Source: Mixta hanseatica (GTDB lineage Bacteria > Pseudomonadota > Gammaproteobacteria > Enterobacterales > Enterobacteriaceae). Taken from it: a stretch of 64,000 bases of DNA. How positions within the stretch are numbered: position 1 is the first letter of the stretch; every line of letters starts with the position of its first letter. The notes beneath the pieces were generated by a model that ran no database searches, was not told the DNA's origin, and saw only the letters and a list, made by a program, of their open reading frames with translations. The stretch spans positions 3,906,001 through 3,970,000 of the forward strand of contig NZ_CP082904.1 of assembly GCF_023517775.1 (NCBI RefSeq), given 5' to 3'. Of this stretch, positions 21,361 to 32,698 are shown in pieces. The position numbers and the translations under genes were made by a program.

Positions 21361-21387
21361 AGGCGGCCGATTGGCCGCCTTTTTTTA
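21361..21387 (+). terminator. Terminator of malEFG
   Basis: AGGCGGCC-GATT-GGCCGCCT followed by TTTTTTT. The far side reaches the end of the convergent psiE. Confidence 0.9.
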
Positions 21388-21783
21388 TTCGCGCTTTAGG
21401 CGGTTGCTGTTGGCCAGCCACAGCGTAATGACCAGGATCAAAATAGCGGCGGAATAACAGAGCGTGTCGAACGGATTTTTATGGTCGACCACAATCAGCC
21501 GGATAATGGCCGTAATGCCGATATAGATAAAATAGCGCAGCGGGAAGTGGTAGCCCGACTGGAAATATTTCACGATTAGGGCAATAAACTCGAAATAGAG
21601 AAACCAGATGACAATGCCTTCCACCAGCAAATAAGCCGAGGCGGCTTCGCCGGTATTCAGTAATACATTGGCGAGGTGGATAGTCTCTTTGCCCAAAAAG
21701 ACGATCAAAATTATGCCTAAAAACAGCAGGCCCACGTTTAATATCCATTGCAGGATAGTGGCTATCATTTTCTCACTACTCAT
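21385..21783 (-). CDS. psiE: Phosphate-starvation-inducible membrane protein PsiE
   Basis: 132 residues with four membrane helices. The central block [40 protein letters not shown] is the PsiE family hallmark and nearly identical to E. coli, as is the end LKRE. Molecular function unknown. In E. coli psiE is activated by PhoB and repressed by cAMP-CRP. A perfect CRP site is present upstream here. Confidence 0.95.
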   Translation of the reverse strand: MSSEKMIATILQWILNVGLLFLGIILIVFLGKETIHLANVLLNTGEAASAYLLVEGIVIWFLYFEFIALIVKYFQSGYHFPLRYFIYIGITAIIRLIVVDHKNPFDTLCYSAAILILVITLWLANSNRLKRE

Positions 21784-21842
21784 TGTTTGTCCTTGTTGCG
21801 TGCGAGGTAACCGGCATCTGCCGAACTGACATCATGACAGAA

Positions 21843-21858
21843 TGTGACAAACATCACA
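21843..21858 (-). promoter_or_regulatory. CRP site upstream of psiE
   Basis: TGTGACAAACATCACA is an exact TGTGA-N6-TCACA palindrome, 60-75 bases before the psiE start codon. Three TGTCA repeats on the minus strand around 21829-21850 overlap it. They resemble parts of a Pho box but are spaced 10 and 8 bases rather than 11. Confidence 0.75.
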
Positions 21859-21871
21859 TTATAGCGCGCAT

Positions 21872-21906
21872 AAAAAAACGCCCTGACCAGAGCCGGGGCG
21901 TTTTTG
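21872..21906 (-). terminator. Terminator of the yjbEFGH operon (bidirectional shape)
   Basis: AAAAAAACGCCCTGACC and GGGGCGTTTTT form a stem with A/T tails on both sides. It lies 24 bases beyond the yjbH stop and just upstream of the psiE promoter. Confidence 0.85.
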
Positions 21907-21929
21907 CGCAAGCGGAACCGCTGAGCCAA

Positions 21930-24023
21930 TTAGCGGAAGTGAATATCCCGGTCGCTGGTCATGTCATACAGCTGATATTTACGGCCAAGCATCTGCCCGC
22001 CATCACGCGTCAGCGGCGTCCAGTTAACCTGAGCGCGGCCGCGGTTATGGGTAACGGTAAACAGATCCATCGGCACGGAGATATAGAATCCTTTAGTGAA
22101 GTCGCCCTCGCCATATTCATCGCCGGAGACATTGGTTAAGGTGGCGTATGCGCCCACTGTCACGCCGCTGTCGAAGCGTTTTGAGACGTCAATCGTGCCG
22201 CCTTTATCCTTCGCCAGGTATTCGCCCACGCTCATTTTCACCAGCACATTATTCATAAACCACGGCTGCCAGTAGGCGGTCAGATGACCGGTCGGCGCTT
22301 TGTAGTTGGTGAATTTCATCATGTTGTCCCAGTCGCGCTGTTTAACATAGTTCGCGTCTACGCCAACGGCCCAGCTGGAATCCAGCGGACGATAAAGCAC
22401 CTCGGCGCCGACGCCGCCATACATGGTTTCCAGATAGCCGCCGTACATCTGGCCATAAAAACCGTTGCCCAGATAATGGAACCAGTTCGCCTGCAGGTTA
22501 TTAACGTAAACGTTATTTTCTACATAGTCGCGAATATGGGTACGCACACGCGGCAGCGAGGAATCGATCGGCCGTCCATCATAGTTGAATTTGTCGTAGT
22601 TATTGGCCAGGTTGGCAAAGACGCCGCCGCCCACCAGCAGATGCTGAGTCAGCCAGTAATCGGCGTTGGCGTTGATGCCCGCCTGGTACATATAAAAGCT
22701 TTCCGGTCCGCCAACCGACTGATTCAGTACCGGCGAGATGCCGTAACTAAAGCGCCCTTTCTCAATATAGTACCCCTGCTCGGTTTTACCCGGATCGACA
22801 GGATTTATGCGGCGCTGCGCCAGCGGCTGCTCATGCCCGAGCGGATAACCTTCCAGCTGCTGACGCAGGCTGCTGACTTTGGTTTCAGTGGTCACCTGCG
22901 GCAGGTTATAACGCGTTTGCGTCACACGCAGCGTATCGATATTTTCCGGCAGGTCATTCATCAGAATAACGTTGGCGCGATCGACGCCTTCCTGCGTATC
23001 GCGATATTTCACCTGCTCGCCCGTCACATAGAGAGTACGCCCTTTCACCTGCAGATTCGGCGCATCCAGCCCGGCGTTATATTTCAGCTGCGTTAGCTGA
23101 TTGGCTACCGCCGTATGCTGCAACGTTTCCGGCTGCGGCTGCGGGTGATAGCCCGGCCTGCTGCTGTCGAGATGATGCGTGCTTAACGCGTTGAAGTTGC
23201 TGCGCAGGGTAAAGCCGAAGGTAAAGGTGTTGCCACGCTCGTAGCTGGCGTTAATATCGGCCCAGTCGGTCAGACGATAGATGGCGCCGACGTTGACCTT
23301 GCTGCGCTGCTCCAGCTTACCGGCGTAATCGCCCTGATAGTCATTGCCCTCATACTCCAGCTTCAGGCGCAGCGGCTGCCACGGCGTCTGATATTCAATA
23401 CCGCCGAAGATCGAGGCCGGTCCTTTAAACAGCTCGTCGCCGTTTACCGATCCGGCTGAGCCAAAGCCGCTACGACGGTGACAGAATTTATCGTCATAGC
23501 TGCAGAAAGGGTTGTTGATGTTGCCGCTGTTGCCGAGATAGCCCCAGCCGATGCCCAGCGTAAAGTCGAGCGGTCCCCAGGCCTTGGTCGCTACCAGATA
23601 TTCACTGTCAAATAGCCCGGTGCCACCCAAATCGCGCGTGCCCACCGCTACTTCCGGCAGCCAGTAGCCTTCCTGCCATAGCCGCAGTTTAAGATCGAAA
23701 GCTTTATCTTTATAACTCTGGTCGCCGCTAAAGCCCTCTACCCGACTGTAAAGCCGCGTACGAACATCGGTATAGCGTACGGTGGTTTCCAGCCAGGGAA
23801 ACAGCATCAGCGACGCGGAGTAAAAACGGTACTGATCGTTATTGCGATAGTTAAGGCTGAATTCGCCCTCTTTCGCCATTCGCGCCGTGGGCACCTGCAT
23901 CAGTCCCACGCCGCCGAAATCTGACTGTGAGGGGCCAATGGGTTCGCCCCACGTCGCCGCCTGCGCCTGGCAGGCAGACGCTACGCAAACAGCGAGCAGG
24001 CTGAGAAGCATGTTTGTTTTCAT
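21930..24023 (-). CDS. yjbH: YjbH-family outer-membrane exopolysaccharide protein
   Basis: 697 residues. The signal peptide ends near residue 22 ([14 protein letters not shown]), followed by the YjbH family start [30 protein letters not shown]. The sequence is rich in alternating beta-strand patterns over its length. It fits two barrel regions around a central domain (about 290-410), with a [15 protein letters not shown] end. In E. coli the yjbEFGH operon promotes an extracellular polysaccharide when overexpressed and is under Rcs control. YjbH is the probable outer-membrane export component. Its ATG overlaps the yjbG stop by one base. Confidence 0.93.
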   Translation of the reverse strand: MKTNMLLSLLAVCVASACQAQAATWGEPIGPSQSDFGGVGLMQVPTARMAKEGEFSLNYRNNDQYRFYSASLMLFPWLETTVRYTDVRTRLYSRVEGFSGDQSYKDKAFDLKLRLWQEGYWLPEVAVGTRDLGGTGLFDSEYLVATKAWGPLDFTLGIGWGYLGNSGNINNPFCSYDDKFCHRRSGFGSAGSVNGDELFKGPASIFGGIEYQTPWQPLRLKLEYEGNDYQGDYAGKLEQRSKVNVGAIYRLTDWADINASYERGNTFTFGFTLRSNFNALSTHHLDSSRPGYHPQPQPETLQHTAVANQLTQLKYNAGLDAPNLQVKGRTLYVTGEQVKYRDTQEGVDRANVILMNDLPENIDTLRVTQTRYNLPQVTTETKVSSLRQQLEGYPLGHEQPLAQRRINPVDPGKTEQGYYIEKGRFSYGISPVLNQSVGGPESFYMYQAGINANADYWLTQHLLVGGGVFANLANNYDKFNYDGRPIDSSLPRVRTHIRDYVENNVYVNNLQANWFHYLGNGFYGQMYGGYLETMYGGVGAEVLYRPLDSSWAVGVDANYVKQRDWDNMMKFTNYKAPTGHLTAYWQPWFMNNVLVKMSVGEYLAKDKGGTIDVSKRFDSGVTVGAYATLTNVSGDEYGEGDFTKGFYISVPMDLFTVTHNRGRAQVNWTPLTRDGGQMLGRKYQLYDMTSDRDIHFR

Positions 24024-24763
24024 CAGTCAGGGATCCGGTGCGTCAAAACAGAAATAATGTGCTGGTTAAGGTCGCGATATTCGGCCGGCAGCGCCCAGGA
24101 GGAGAAACCGAGATAGATGATGCTGCCCGGCGCCACTTCAACATGGCGATGATTCCAGTAAGCCACCGGCGCTTCTTGCGTGGAGCCGTCTGGCGCGATC
24201 ACCGTTACCACATTGCGTTCCGCGCCGCTCAGGCGCGCATGTCCGGCGAGATAGTCCCGCGTATCGCGGCCCGGCTGCCATACCACTTTGCCGCTGCCGG
24301 CGATAGCGCCCGCCAGCGTTACGCTGGTGGGCCGTCGCAGGGTATACAGGCTATACTCTCCCTCCAGACGGCGGTTGGCTTCCGGACGTAGCCGTATCCA
24401 GTCAGGATCGAGCGAGACGAACTGTCGCCCGGTAACCCGCACCGCTTTTAGCTGTTGCAGCACGCTGTTGATCGCCGCGGCGCGTTCACCCTCTTCGCTT
24501 GCCGCCCAGCTTTGCAGCCGCGCCAGCGTCTGCTGGTAATGCTGCTGCGCCGCTGCGGTCGCCAGCGGCTCGGCAATCACCGTACCGGGCCACCAGCTGC
24601 GATCTTTCAGCGCCGGGCTGGCAAGCAGCTGAGAGAGCGTTTGCGCATGGCTGACCACAGCGGTTTGCGATCCATCGGGGGCATAAAGGATGACCTGGCT
24701 ATCCGCCTGCGCGTTAAATGACAGGCCGGCAAGCAGGCCGGCTAAAGCAAGAATGTTTTTCAT
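24023..24763 (-). CDS. yjbG: YjbG, GfcC-like capsule/exopolysaccharide protein
   Basis: 246 residues, signal peptide ending [14 protein letters not shown] near residue 20. It belongs to the GfcC/YjbG family of periplasmic proteins. Marker segments are [22 protein letters not shown] at the N-terminus and a [10 protein letters not shown] region. A later domain near 150-220 ([20 protein letters not shown], then [22 protein letters not shown]) resembles soluble ligand-binding repeats of export proteins. It is translationally coupled to its neighbours: start overlaps yjbF stop (ATGA), stop overlaps yjbH start. Confidence 0.92.
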   Translation of the reverse strand: MKNILALAGLLAGLSFNAQADSQVILYAPDGSQTAVVSHAQTLSQLLASPALKDRSWWPGTVIAEPLATAAAQQHYQQTLARLQSWAASEEGERAAAINSVLQQLKAVRVTGRQFVSLDPDWIRLRPEANRRLEGEYSLYTLRRPTSVTLAGAIAGSGKVVWQPGRDTRDYLAGHARLSGAERNVVTVIAPDGSTQEAPVAYWNHRHVEVAPGSIIYLGFSSWALPAEYRDLNQHIISVLTHRIPD

Positions 24764-25407
24764 GATTTTGCTGGCTTCAGAATGGTGATCTCGACCGGCA
24801 GCGTATCCGCTCCCACCTGCTGTGCGCTCTGGCGCACTTCGCCGCTGCTGGCATCAATCCAGAAGGTGTTTTGCCATTCTGTCCCGCTCGCCGCGAGGGT
24901 CACCTCTTCATGCCAGACACGGCAGGGAATGTGATGGCCAGCCAGCGTCAGGACTTCATCCTGACCCCGGCTGAACCGTGAAACCGCGCTACTCGCTCGT
25001 AGCGAGCCGTTCTCTGTCCAGCTCATGATGCGCGTCCAGCTTTCGCCTTCACGCAGGGTTAGCGGATGCGCCAGAGGATCCTGTTGCAGGTTATCCACCT
25101 CCAGCAGGTTGTCGCTCAGGCCAAGGGTTTTTACCAGTCGGCCCTGTTGGGTAACCAGCATCGCCCGATCCTGCGTGACCCATTTTTGCTGGCCCTGTTC
25201 GGCGTAGCCCAGCACCAGGAAAATGCGCTGACCACCGTTGATGCGCAAATACATGCTGGCGTAAGGCAATGATTCTATTTTTTCATCCGATACGGTGACA
25301 TCGTCCGGGCCCATTACCGCCAGCTTCGCGGTATCAACCAGCCCCTGTTGCGTTTGTGTACACGCTTGTAACAACAGACAAAGAAACAGCAATGGAATAT
25401 GGCGCAC
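24760..25407 (-). CDS. yjbF: YjbF lipoprotein
   Basis: 215 residues from a GTG at 25405-25407 giving MRHIPLLFLCLLLQAC, a lipoprotein signal with lipobox LLQA-C. An alternative TTG at 25434 would put nine charged residues before the signal and is less likely; AGGGA lies 7-8 bases before the GTG. It is a GfcB/YjbF-family protein of the exopolysaccharide operon (ESLPYASMYLRINGGQRIFLVLGYAEQGQQKWVTQDRAMLVTQQGRLVKTLGL). Asp follows the cysteine region only later (CTQTQ), so outer-membrane sorting is expected. Confidence 0.92.
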   Translation of the reverse strand: MRHIPLLFLCLLLQACTQTQQGLVDTAKLAVMGPDDVTVSDEKIESLPYASMYLRINGGQRIFLVLGYAEQGQQKWVTQDRAMLVTQQGRLVKTLGLSDNLLEVDNLQQDPLAHPLTLREGESWTRIMSWTENGSLRASSAVSRFSRGQDEVLTLAGHHIPCRVWHEEVTLAASGTEWQNTFWIDASSGEVRQSAQQVGADTLPVEITILKPAKS

Positions 25408-25443
25408 CTGTCTATCCCTGTGTGAGTTCGGCAAAGTCAGAAA

Positions 25444-25467
25444 ATAACCACACGGACGTGTGGTTAT
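25444..25467 (-). terminator. Attenuating hairpin between yjbE and yjbF
   Basis: Perfect inverted repeat ATAACCACAC/GTGTGGTTAT with a 4-base loop. On the transcript it is followed by TTTTC, a weak terminator. It would let yjbE be expressed above yjbFGH. Confidence 0.6.
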
Positions 25468-25481
25468 GATTAAAAACCGCG

Positions 25482-25730
25482 TTAACGGGTCGTGCTGGTC
25501 GTAGTTGTGGTGGTGGTTCCGGTGTTGGTTCCATCCCCGCCGCCGGATGCCGCCAGGCCAACGCCTAACAGCGCGCCAACGGCACCGATGCCGACTGCAG
25601 TGGTACTGCCTGCGGAAATGGCTCCCGCTTCAGCGCCCGCTGCCGCACCAGCTTCAACCGGAGCGGCAAAAGCAGCCGAACCGGATGCCAGATACAGCGC
25701 AACCGCTGTGGCACATAGCATTTTTTTCAT
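25482..25730 (-). CDS. yjbE: YjbE, small secreted glycine/threonine-rich protein
   Basis: 82 residues. A signal peptide ends at AFA (about residue 22), followed by alanine/glycine-rich sequence and the family tail GGGDGTNTG with seven threonines in a row. The same tail is seen in E. coli YjbE. It is exported; function unknown, first gene of yjbEFGH. The low-complexity mature part looks flexible or surface-exposed. Confidence 0.93.
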   Translation of the reverse strand: MKKMLCATAVALYLASGSAAFAAPVEAGAAAGAEAGAISAGSTTAVGIGAVGALLGVGLAASGGGDGTNTGTTTTTTTSTTR

Positions 25731-26243
25731 ACTGAATTTCCCTTCATGAAATGAATGGATTACCTGCCTGGGTAGTTTCAGGCGGGTCCAGTATAGGGCA
25801 ACAAATTACCAGAAATTAGAGCATGGCGGCGATGAGAAGAGGGTGATGGCGAATGGTGATTAATAGCAGAAATATGCAAAATGATTTTATTTTTATTTCG
25901 CATAGCGGGATAGATTTAGCATTTATCGCTTAATTTATTCTACATAGCAGAGCAATCTAATAAACACATCTTTTGGGCTAATTATTAGACAACTATACTA
26001 ATTTATTGCCACTCTATTGTTACTTTTTAACTAAATTTCAAAGATTTAATTATTAAATACCACCATTTTAGCACCATTTTTAACCATAGAGGTTTAGGAC
26101 TAATCCTGCGTTAATTTTCGGCGCTAACCACCATTTTAAGAAAATGCTTAGAGCAAAATAATGAATTTTGCCACTTTCACTGGAGAAAAATTACGAACGG
26201 ATCGCAAAAAATCGTCTTCTCACGCTGCAAAGGGCGCTAAATA
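25731..26243 (-). promoter_or_regulatory. Long AT-rich regulatory region of yjbEFGH
   Basis: More than 500 bases without a gene, unusually long for an operon leader. Three copies of CACCATTTT lie at 26061-26069, 26072-26080 and 26129-26137 (AAAATGGTG in the operon's direction). The first two are spaced one helical turn, 11 bases, apart. ACCACCATTTTA occurs twice exactly (26059, 26127). A dyad TTAGGACTAATCCT at 26094-26107 lies between them and faintly resembles RcsB-type sites. A/T tracts suggest H-NS or IHF binding. Confidence 0.45.
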
Positions 26244-26271
26244 ATAAAAAAGGCGCCGCTCAGGGCGCCTT
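26244..26271 (-). terminator. Terminator of pgi
   Basis: The minus strand reads AAGGCGCC-CTGAGC-GGCGCCTT followed by TTTTATTAT, 18 bases beyond the pgi stop. Confidence 0.9.
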
Positions 26272-26289
26272 GTCGATATCAGCCAGCGA

Positions 26290-27984
<1,695 letters not shown>

Positions 27985-28164
27985 TTACCTGTTGACCGTG
28001 ACTCACTTTCCTTTTCCTGCAACAGGTTACGACTATTGTAGCGGTGAGCGCCCGCTGGCTTTTTCTCACCCTTTGCCCGGGACTCATTATAATTCAGGCT
28101 GCGGCGAAGATAGCCGCAAGGTATTTCAGTATGACGATTCTTACCGTTGAAAGGAAAAATTTTT

Positions 28165-29970
28165 ATGCCGCTCTCTGCTCCATTACTGCTGGTGATCATT
28201 GGCTTCAGTTCGCTGATGGCCCAGTGGATCGCCTGGTTACTGCGGCTTCCAGCGATTTTACCGCTGTTGGTTTTCGGAATCGTACTGGGTCCGATAACGC
28301 ATATCCTGACGCCTGATGCGCTGTTTGGCGACTTGCTGTTCCCCCTGGTTTCGCTTTCGGTGGCGATCATTCTTTTCGAAGGCGCGCTGACGCTGCGCGT
28401 CGATGAAATTCGCGGCCTCGGCGGCGTGGTGCGTAACCTGATCGTTATCGGGATGCCGGTTACCTTTATCATTATTAGCCTCGCCTGCTGGCTGCTGCTG
28501 CACTTTCCGCCTGAGCTGGCGGCGCTGGTCGGTGCGGTCACGGTGGTGACTGGACCGACGGTCATTGCGCCGCTGATGCGCGTAGTGCGTCCCAACGCGG
28601 CGATTAATCAGGTGCTGCGCTGGGAAGGCATTGTGATCGATCCGGTGGGCGCTATTTTTACCCTGCTGGTGTTTGAATTCATTGTGCTGCGTCAGCATGC
28701 TGAATCGTTATCGCATCTGTTCTGGACGCTGGGCGTGACGGCGGCGGTGGGCCTGAGCGTCGGCGCGCTGGCCGGCTGGCTGCTGGGTATCGCCCTTAAG
28801 CGCGTCTGGCTGCCCGGTTATCTGCAAAACTTCGGCGTACTGGCGATTGTGTTAACTACGTTCGGCGTCTCCAACGCGCTGGCCGATGAGTCGGGCCTGC
28901 TGACCGTGACCGTGATGGGCATCTGGCTGGCCAATATGCGCGACGTCGATTTGCGCGACATCATCGCCTTTAAAGAGGAGCTGTCGGCGCTGCTGATCTC
29001 CGGCCTGTTTATTATCCTTGCCGCTCGTCTGGATATCGGCGCACTGCTGTCGCTGGGCTGGCCGCTGATCGCGGTGCTGCTGGTGGTGCAGTTTATCGCC
29101 CGCCCGCTCTGTATCGCGCTCTCCACCTGGGGTTCGTCGTTGCACTGGCGCGACCGTCTGCTACTGAGCTGGATCGCGCCGCGCGGTATTGTAGCGGCGG
29201 CGGTAAGCTCGCTGTTCGCCCTGACGCTGGCGCGCAGCGGCTATGCGCAGGCCGATCGGCTGGTGACGGTGGTGTTTGCAGTGATTATCGGCACCGTGGT
29301 ATTGCAGAGCCTGACCAGCGCCCCGCTGGCGCGCTGGCTGCGCGTTCAGCAGCAGCGCCCGCGCGGCGTATTGATTATCGGCGCCAACGCCGTGGCACGC
29401 GCGTTGGCGCTGGCGCTACAGCGATTGAATATCCCGGTCATGCTTACCGACAGCAGCTGGGAGTATTATCGTCAGGCCAGAATGGAAGGGATTCCCGCCT
29501 GGTATGGCAATGCCTGGTCTGAACATGCAGAGAACTACCTCGATCTTAGCGATATCGCGCAGGTGCTGGCACTGTCGCCGAACCGGCATCAGAACGCGCT
29601 GGCGGTTTACCATTTCAGCCATATTTTCGGCGCGGCGAAAGTCGCTTCCGTGCGCTCCGGATCGTCGCTGACCGGTCGTCGTGATAGCGAAAGCCCGCGC
29701 TTCCGCCGCCATGAGACACTGTTTGGCGCGGAGCAGACCTATGGCAATCTGAGCGTTCTGCTGGCCAAAGGCGCCACCATCAAGGCTACACAGCTGACAG
29801 AAAATTTTGGCTGGCAGGACTATCTGCAAACTCACCCGGGCGTTATCCCGCTGTTTGCGCTAAAAGAGAATGGACAGCTGACCCTTATGGGTAACGCGCC
29901 GCCGCCAGAGGTGCCCTGTACGCTGATTGCGTTGGTACAAGTTGAGAATTCTTCAAATGCCAATCATTGA
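28165..29970 (+). CDS. CPA1-type Na+/H+ antiporter with C-terminal nucleotide-binding domain
   Basis: 601 residues from the ATG at 28165, with AAAGGA nine bases upstream; a TTG at 28147 is a less likely start. About 12 membrane helices fill residues 1-400. Family features are LFEGALTLRVDEIRG, AVTVVTGPTVIAPLMR, the acidic WEGIVIDPVGAIFTLLVFEF (ion-binding aspartate) and LSWIAPRGIVAAAVSSLFAL. Residues about 400-510 form a Rossmann-like TrkA-N part (RGVLIIGANAVARALALALQRL). It probably exchanges Na+ or K+ for protons across the inner membrane. It occupies the pgi-lysC gap; no E. coli equivalent sits there. Confidence 0.85.
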   Translation: MPLSAPLLLVIIGFSSLMAQWIAWLLRLPAILPLLVFGIVLGPITHILTPDALFGDLLFPLVSLSVAIILFEGALTLRVDEIRGLGGVVRNLIVIGMPVTFIIISLACWLLLHFPPELAALVGAVTVVTGPTVIAPLMRVVRPNAAINQVLRWEGIVIDPVGAIFTLLVFEFIVLRQHAESLSHLFWTLGVTAAVGLSVGALAGWLLGIALKRVWLPGYLQNFGVLAIVLTTFGVSNALADESGLLTVTVMGIWLANMRDVDLRDIIAFKEELSALLISGLFIILAARLDIGALLSLGWPLIAVLLVVQFIARPLCIALSTWGSSLHWRDRLLLSWIAPRGIVAAAVSSLFALTLARSGYAQADRLVTVVFAVIIGTVVLQSLTSAPLARWLRVQQQRPRGVLIIGANAVARALALALQRLNIPVMLTDSSWEYYRQARMEGIPAWYGNAWSEHAENYLDLSDIAQVLALSPNRHQNALAVYHFSHIFGAAKVASVRSGSSLTGRRDSESPRFRRHETLFGAEQTYGNLSVLLAKGATIKATQLTENFGWQDYLQTHPGVIPLFALKENGQLTLMGNAPPPEVPCTLIALVQVENSSNANH

Positions 29971-30023
29971 CAGCGGCGGCAGAACCCGATATTTGTAAGC
30001 GGTTACTTGCGCAGCGATGCGTA

Positions 30024-30212
30024 AGCCAGAAGAGGCGCGTCGCCCAGGTAGTGTGTCAGAGGAGCCGTATCCGGTGAAGACACATCAGGGGGAGCGACGC
30101 CGAGGCAATCTTTCCACGGCGGGGAGCTTGTCGGCTGCAGAGGCTGAATCCTCTGGGTTGTCACCAGGCGCGTGCGACAGTCGGACGCGCTACAAGGTGG
30201 AGCGCTTCTGGG
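30024..30212 (+). ncRNA. Lysine riboswitch (L box) in the lysC leader
   Basis: Closing stem GCCAGAAGAGGCG (30024 on) pairs with CGCTTCTGGGTG (30203-30212). The conserved internal elements are present in order: AGAGGAGC-type segment near 30058, GGGGGAGCGACGCCGAGG at about 30088-30105, and GGGTTGTCACCAGG-type loop near 30153. The sequence tracks the E. coli lysC leader closely. The downstream part to 30301 is the expression platform. Lysine binding is expected to lower lysC translation and mRNA stability. Confidence 0.95.
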
Positions 30213-30301
30213 TGCTCGTAGTTGTTCCCCTCTACGTCTGCCCCGTTTCTGCTCTTCCCTTGTGCCAAGGCTGATGGAATTGAACCTGACACGGGGTATC
30301 T

Positions 30302-31660
30302 ATGTTGCAATCTCAATTAATCGTCGCCAAGTTTGGCGGCACCAGCGTCGCGGATTTTACCGCAATGAACCGCAGCGTCGATGTGGTGCTGGGTAACGCG
30401 AATGTCCGGCTGGTAGTGCTTTCCGCTTCCGCCGGGATCACCAATCTGTTGGTGGCGCTGGCCGAAGGCCACGAACCGTCGCAGCGCTATGCGCTGCTGG
30501 ATGAAATCCGTCGTATTCAATATGCCATTGTCGATCGGCTGCAGCAGCCGGAAGTGATCCGTGAGGAGATCGACCGCATGTTGGATAATATCGCCATGTT
30601 GGCTGAGACGGCGTCGCTGGCTTCTTCAGCCGCGCTGACCGATGAGCTGGTCAGCCACGGCGAGCTGATGTCTTCTCTGCTGTTTGTGGAAATCCTGCGC
30701 GAGCGCAGCGTGGCCGCCGAGTGGTTCGACGTGCGCAAAATCATGCGCACCAACGATCGTTTCGGCCGCGCCGAGCCGGACGTGAGCGCGCTGGCGGAGT
30801 TAAGCCACCAGCAGCTGCGTCCAAGGCTGGAACAGGCGCTGGTGATCACCCAGGGCTTTATTGGCAGCGACGCGCAAGGCCGCACCACTACTCTGGGCCG
30901 TGGCGGCAGCGATTATACCGCCGCCCTGTTAGGCGAGGCGTTGCAGGCGCAGCGCATCGATATCTGGACCGACGTTCCCGGCATCTATACCACCGATCCG
31001 CGCGTCGTTCCGGCCGCGCAGCGTATCGATAAAATCACTTTTGAAGAAGCCGCTGAGATGGCGACCTTCGGCGCGAAAGTGCTGCACCCGGCGACGCTGC
31101 TGCCCGCAGTCCGCAACGATATTCCGGTATTTGTCGGTTCCAGCAAAGATCCTGCCGCTGGCGGCACGCTGGTGTGCAATGAGACGGAAAACCCGCCGCT
31201 ATTCCGCGCGCTGGCGCTGCGCCGTAAGCAAACGCTGTTAACGCTGCACAGCCTGAATATGCTGCACGCGCGCGGCTTCCTCGCTGAGGTATTTGCAATT
31301 CTGGCGCGTCACCATATTTCCGTCGATCTGATTACCACCTCCGAAGTGAGTGTGGCGCTGACGCTGGATACTACCGGCTCGACCTCTACCGGCGACAGCC
31401 TGTTAACCCAGGCGTTGCTGACCGAGCTTTCGTCGCTGTGTCGGGTTGAGGTGGAGGAGAATCTGGCGCTGGTGGCGCTGATTGGCAATAAGCTGTCGCA
31501 GGCGTGCGGCGTGGGCAAAGAGGTCTTCGGCGTACTGGAGCCCTTTAACCTGCGCATGATCTGCTACGGCGCCAGCAGCTATAACCTCTGTTTCCTGGTG
31601 CCGGGCAATGATGCAGAGCAGGTAGTGCGTACTCTGCATCACAATTTGTTTAAGTGCTAA
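30302..31660 (+). CDS. lysC: Lysine-sensitive aspartokinase III LysC
   Basis: ATP + L-aspartate to aspartyl phosphate, first step of the lysine/threonine/methionine branch. 452 residues (449 in E. coli). The kinase domain has VAKFGGTSVADF, the aspartate/ATP segments ELVSHGELMSSLLF and TTTLGRGGSDYTAALL, and WTDVPGIYTTDPR. Two C-terminal ACT domains (about 310-450; SVDLITTSEVSVALTL, EVFGVLEPFNLRMICYGASSYNLCFL) bind lysine as feedback inhibitor. It is doubly controlled by lysine: allosterically and through the riboswitch. Confidence 0.98.
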   Translation: MLQSQLIVAKFGGTSVADFTAMNRSVDVVLGNANVRLVVLSASAGITNLLVALAEGHEPSQRYALLDEIRRIQYAIVDRLQQPEVIREEIDRMLDNIAMLAETASLASSAALTDELVSHGELMSSLLFVEILRERSVAAEWFDVRKIMRTNDRFGRAEPDVSALAELSHQQLRPRLEQALVITQGFIGSDAQGRTTTLGRGGSDYTAALLGEALQAQRIDIWTDVPGIYTTDPRVVPAAQRIDKITFEEAAEMATFGAKVLHPATLLPAVRNDIPVFVGSSKDPAAGGTLVCNETENPPLFRALALRRKQTLLTLHSLNMLHARGFLAEVFAILARHHISVDLITTSEVSVALTLDTTGSTSTGDSLLTQALLTELSSLCRVEVEENLALVALIGNKLSQACGVGKEVFGVLEPFNLRMICYGASSYNLCFLVPGNDAEQVVRTLHHNLFKC

Positions 31661-31741
31661 TGTTTAACCCTGGCGGTGCGGGCTTAAGACAAACATTGTC
31701 TGGCGGCAATCCCCTGCCATCTTTATAAGGAAGTTTGGCTT

Positions 31742-32659
31742 ATGCTCGCCAGAATCACCCGTTTGTTTCCGCTGTGGGCTGTTTTGCTCTCGGCGGCCGC
31801 CTATTATTCGCCCGGCACCTTTACCGGCATCGGCCCCTGGGTTTCTTATTTGCTGATGCTGATTATGTTCGGTATGGGCGTAACTTTGCATATCGATGAT
31901 TTTAAACGCGTGCTGGTGCGTCCGGCGCCGGTTATCGCCGGCACCTTTTTGCACTATCTGGTTATGCCGCTGGCTGCCTGGCTGTTGGCTAAACTGTTTC
32001 AGATGCCGCCTGACCTGGCCGCAGGTATGATTCTGGTGGGCAGCGTCGCCAGCGGCACGGCCTCTAACGTTATGATCTATCTGGCGAAAGGCGATGTCGC
32101 CTTGTCGGTAACCATCTCTTCGGTTTCCGCACTGGTCGGGGTCTTTGCTACGCCGTTGCTAACGCGCTTCTATGTGGATACCCATGTTGAGGTGGATGTG
32201 GTCGGCATGTTGCTAAGCATTATTAAAATCGTGGTGATCCCTATTGGCCTCGGCCTGATTGTTCATCACAGCATGAATCGCGTGGTGAAGCGTGTCGAGC
32301 CGTGGCTGCCAGCGTTTTCTATGATCTGTATTCTGCTGATCATTAGCGCGGTGGTGGCCGGTAGCCAGGGCTTTATCGGGTCGGTTGGCCTGGTGGTGAT
32401 TGCAGCGGTGGTATTGCATAACGCCATCGGACTATTAGGCGGCTACTGGGGCGGCAAACTGTTTGGCTTTGATGAGTCCACCTGCCGCACGCTGGCGCTG
32501 GAGGTCGGCATGCAGAACTCCGGGCTGGCGGCTACGCTGGGCAAGCTCTATTTCTCGCCGCTGGCGGCGCTGCCCGGCGCGCTGTTTTCCGTCTGGCACA
32601 ACCTTTCCGGTTCGCTGCTGGCGGGTTACTGGTCCGGCAAGCCGGTTAACAAAAAATAA
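31742..32659 (+). CDS. panS: BASS-family transporter, probably PanS (ketopantoate/pantothenate)
   Basis: 305 residues, about nine membrane helices, bile acid:sodium symporter superfamily. Landmarks are [54 protein letters not shown] and [18 protein letters not shown], the crossover helices that bind Na+. The closest functional name I know for this subgroup is PanS, a ketopantoate transporter in Salmonella; substrate here is inference. ATAAGGAAG precedes the ATG. It follows lysC by 81 bases without a clear terminator. Confidence 0.8.
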   Translation: MLARITRLFPLWAVLLSAAAYYSPGTFTGIGPWVSYLLMLIMFGMGVTLHIDDFKRVLVRPAPVIAGTFLHYLVMPLAAWLLAKLFQMPPDLAAGMILVGSVASGTASNVMIYLAKGDVALSVTISSVSALVGVFATPLLTRFYVDTHVEVDVVGMLLSIIKIVVIPIGLGLIVHHSMNRVVKRVEPWLPAFSMICILLIISAVVAGSQGFIGSVGLVVIAAVVLHNAIGLLGGYWGGKLFGFDESTCRTLALEVGMQNSGLAATLGKLYFSPLAALPGALFSVWHNLSGSLLAGYWSGKPVNKK

Positions 32660-32666
32660 ACCTGCA

Positions 32667-32698
32667 GACGTTTGCTAGCGATTCACGCTGGCAAACGC
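32667..32698. terminator. Possible shared hairpin between panS-like gene and yjbB
   Basis: ACGTTTGCTAGCG and CGCTGGCAAACGC form an imperfect stem between two convergent genes. No clear T run, so terminator activity is uncertain. Confidence 0.4.

Noticed and set aside
22284..23096. 270-codon frame antisense to yjbH
   Set aside because: Opposite to a well-conserved gene with typical codon bias; long antisense frames are expected there.
30017..30274. 85-codon frame upstream of lysC
   Set aside because: It coincides with the lysine riboswitch, whose paired and conserved segments explain the sequence.
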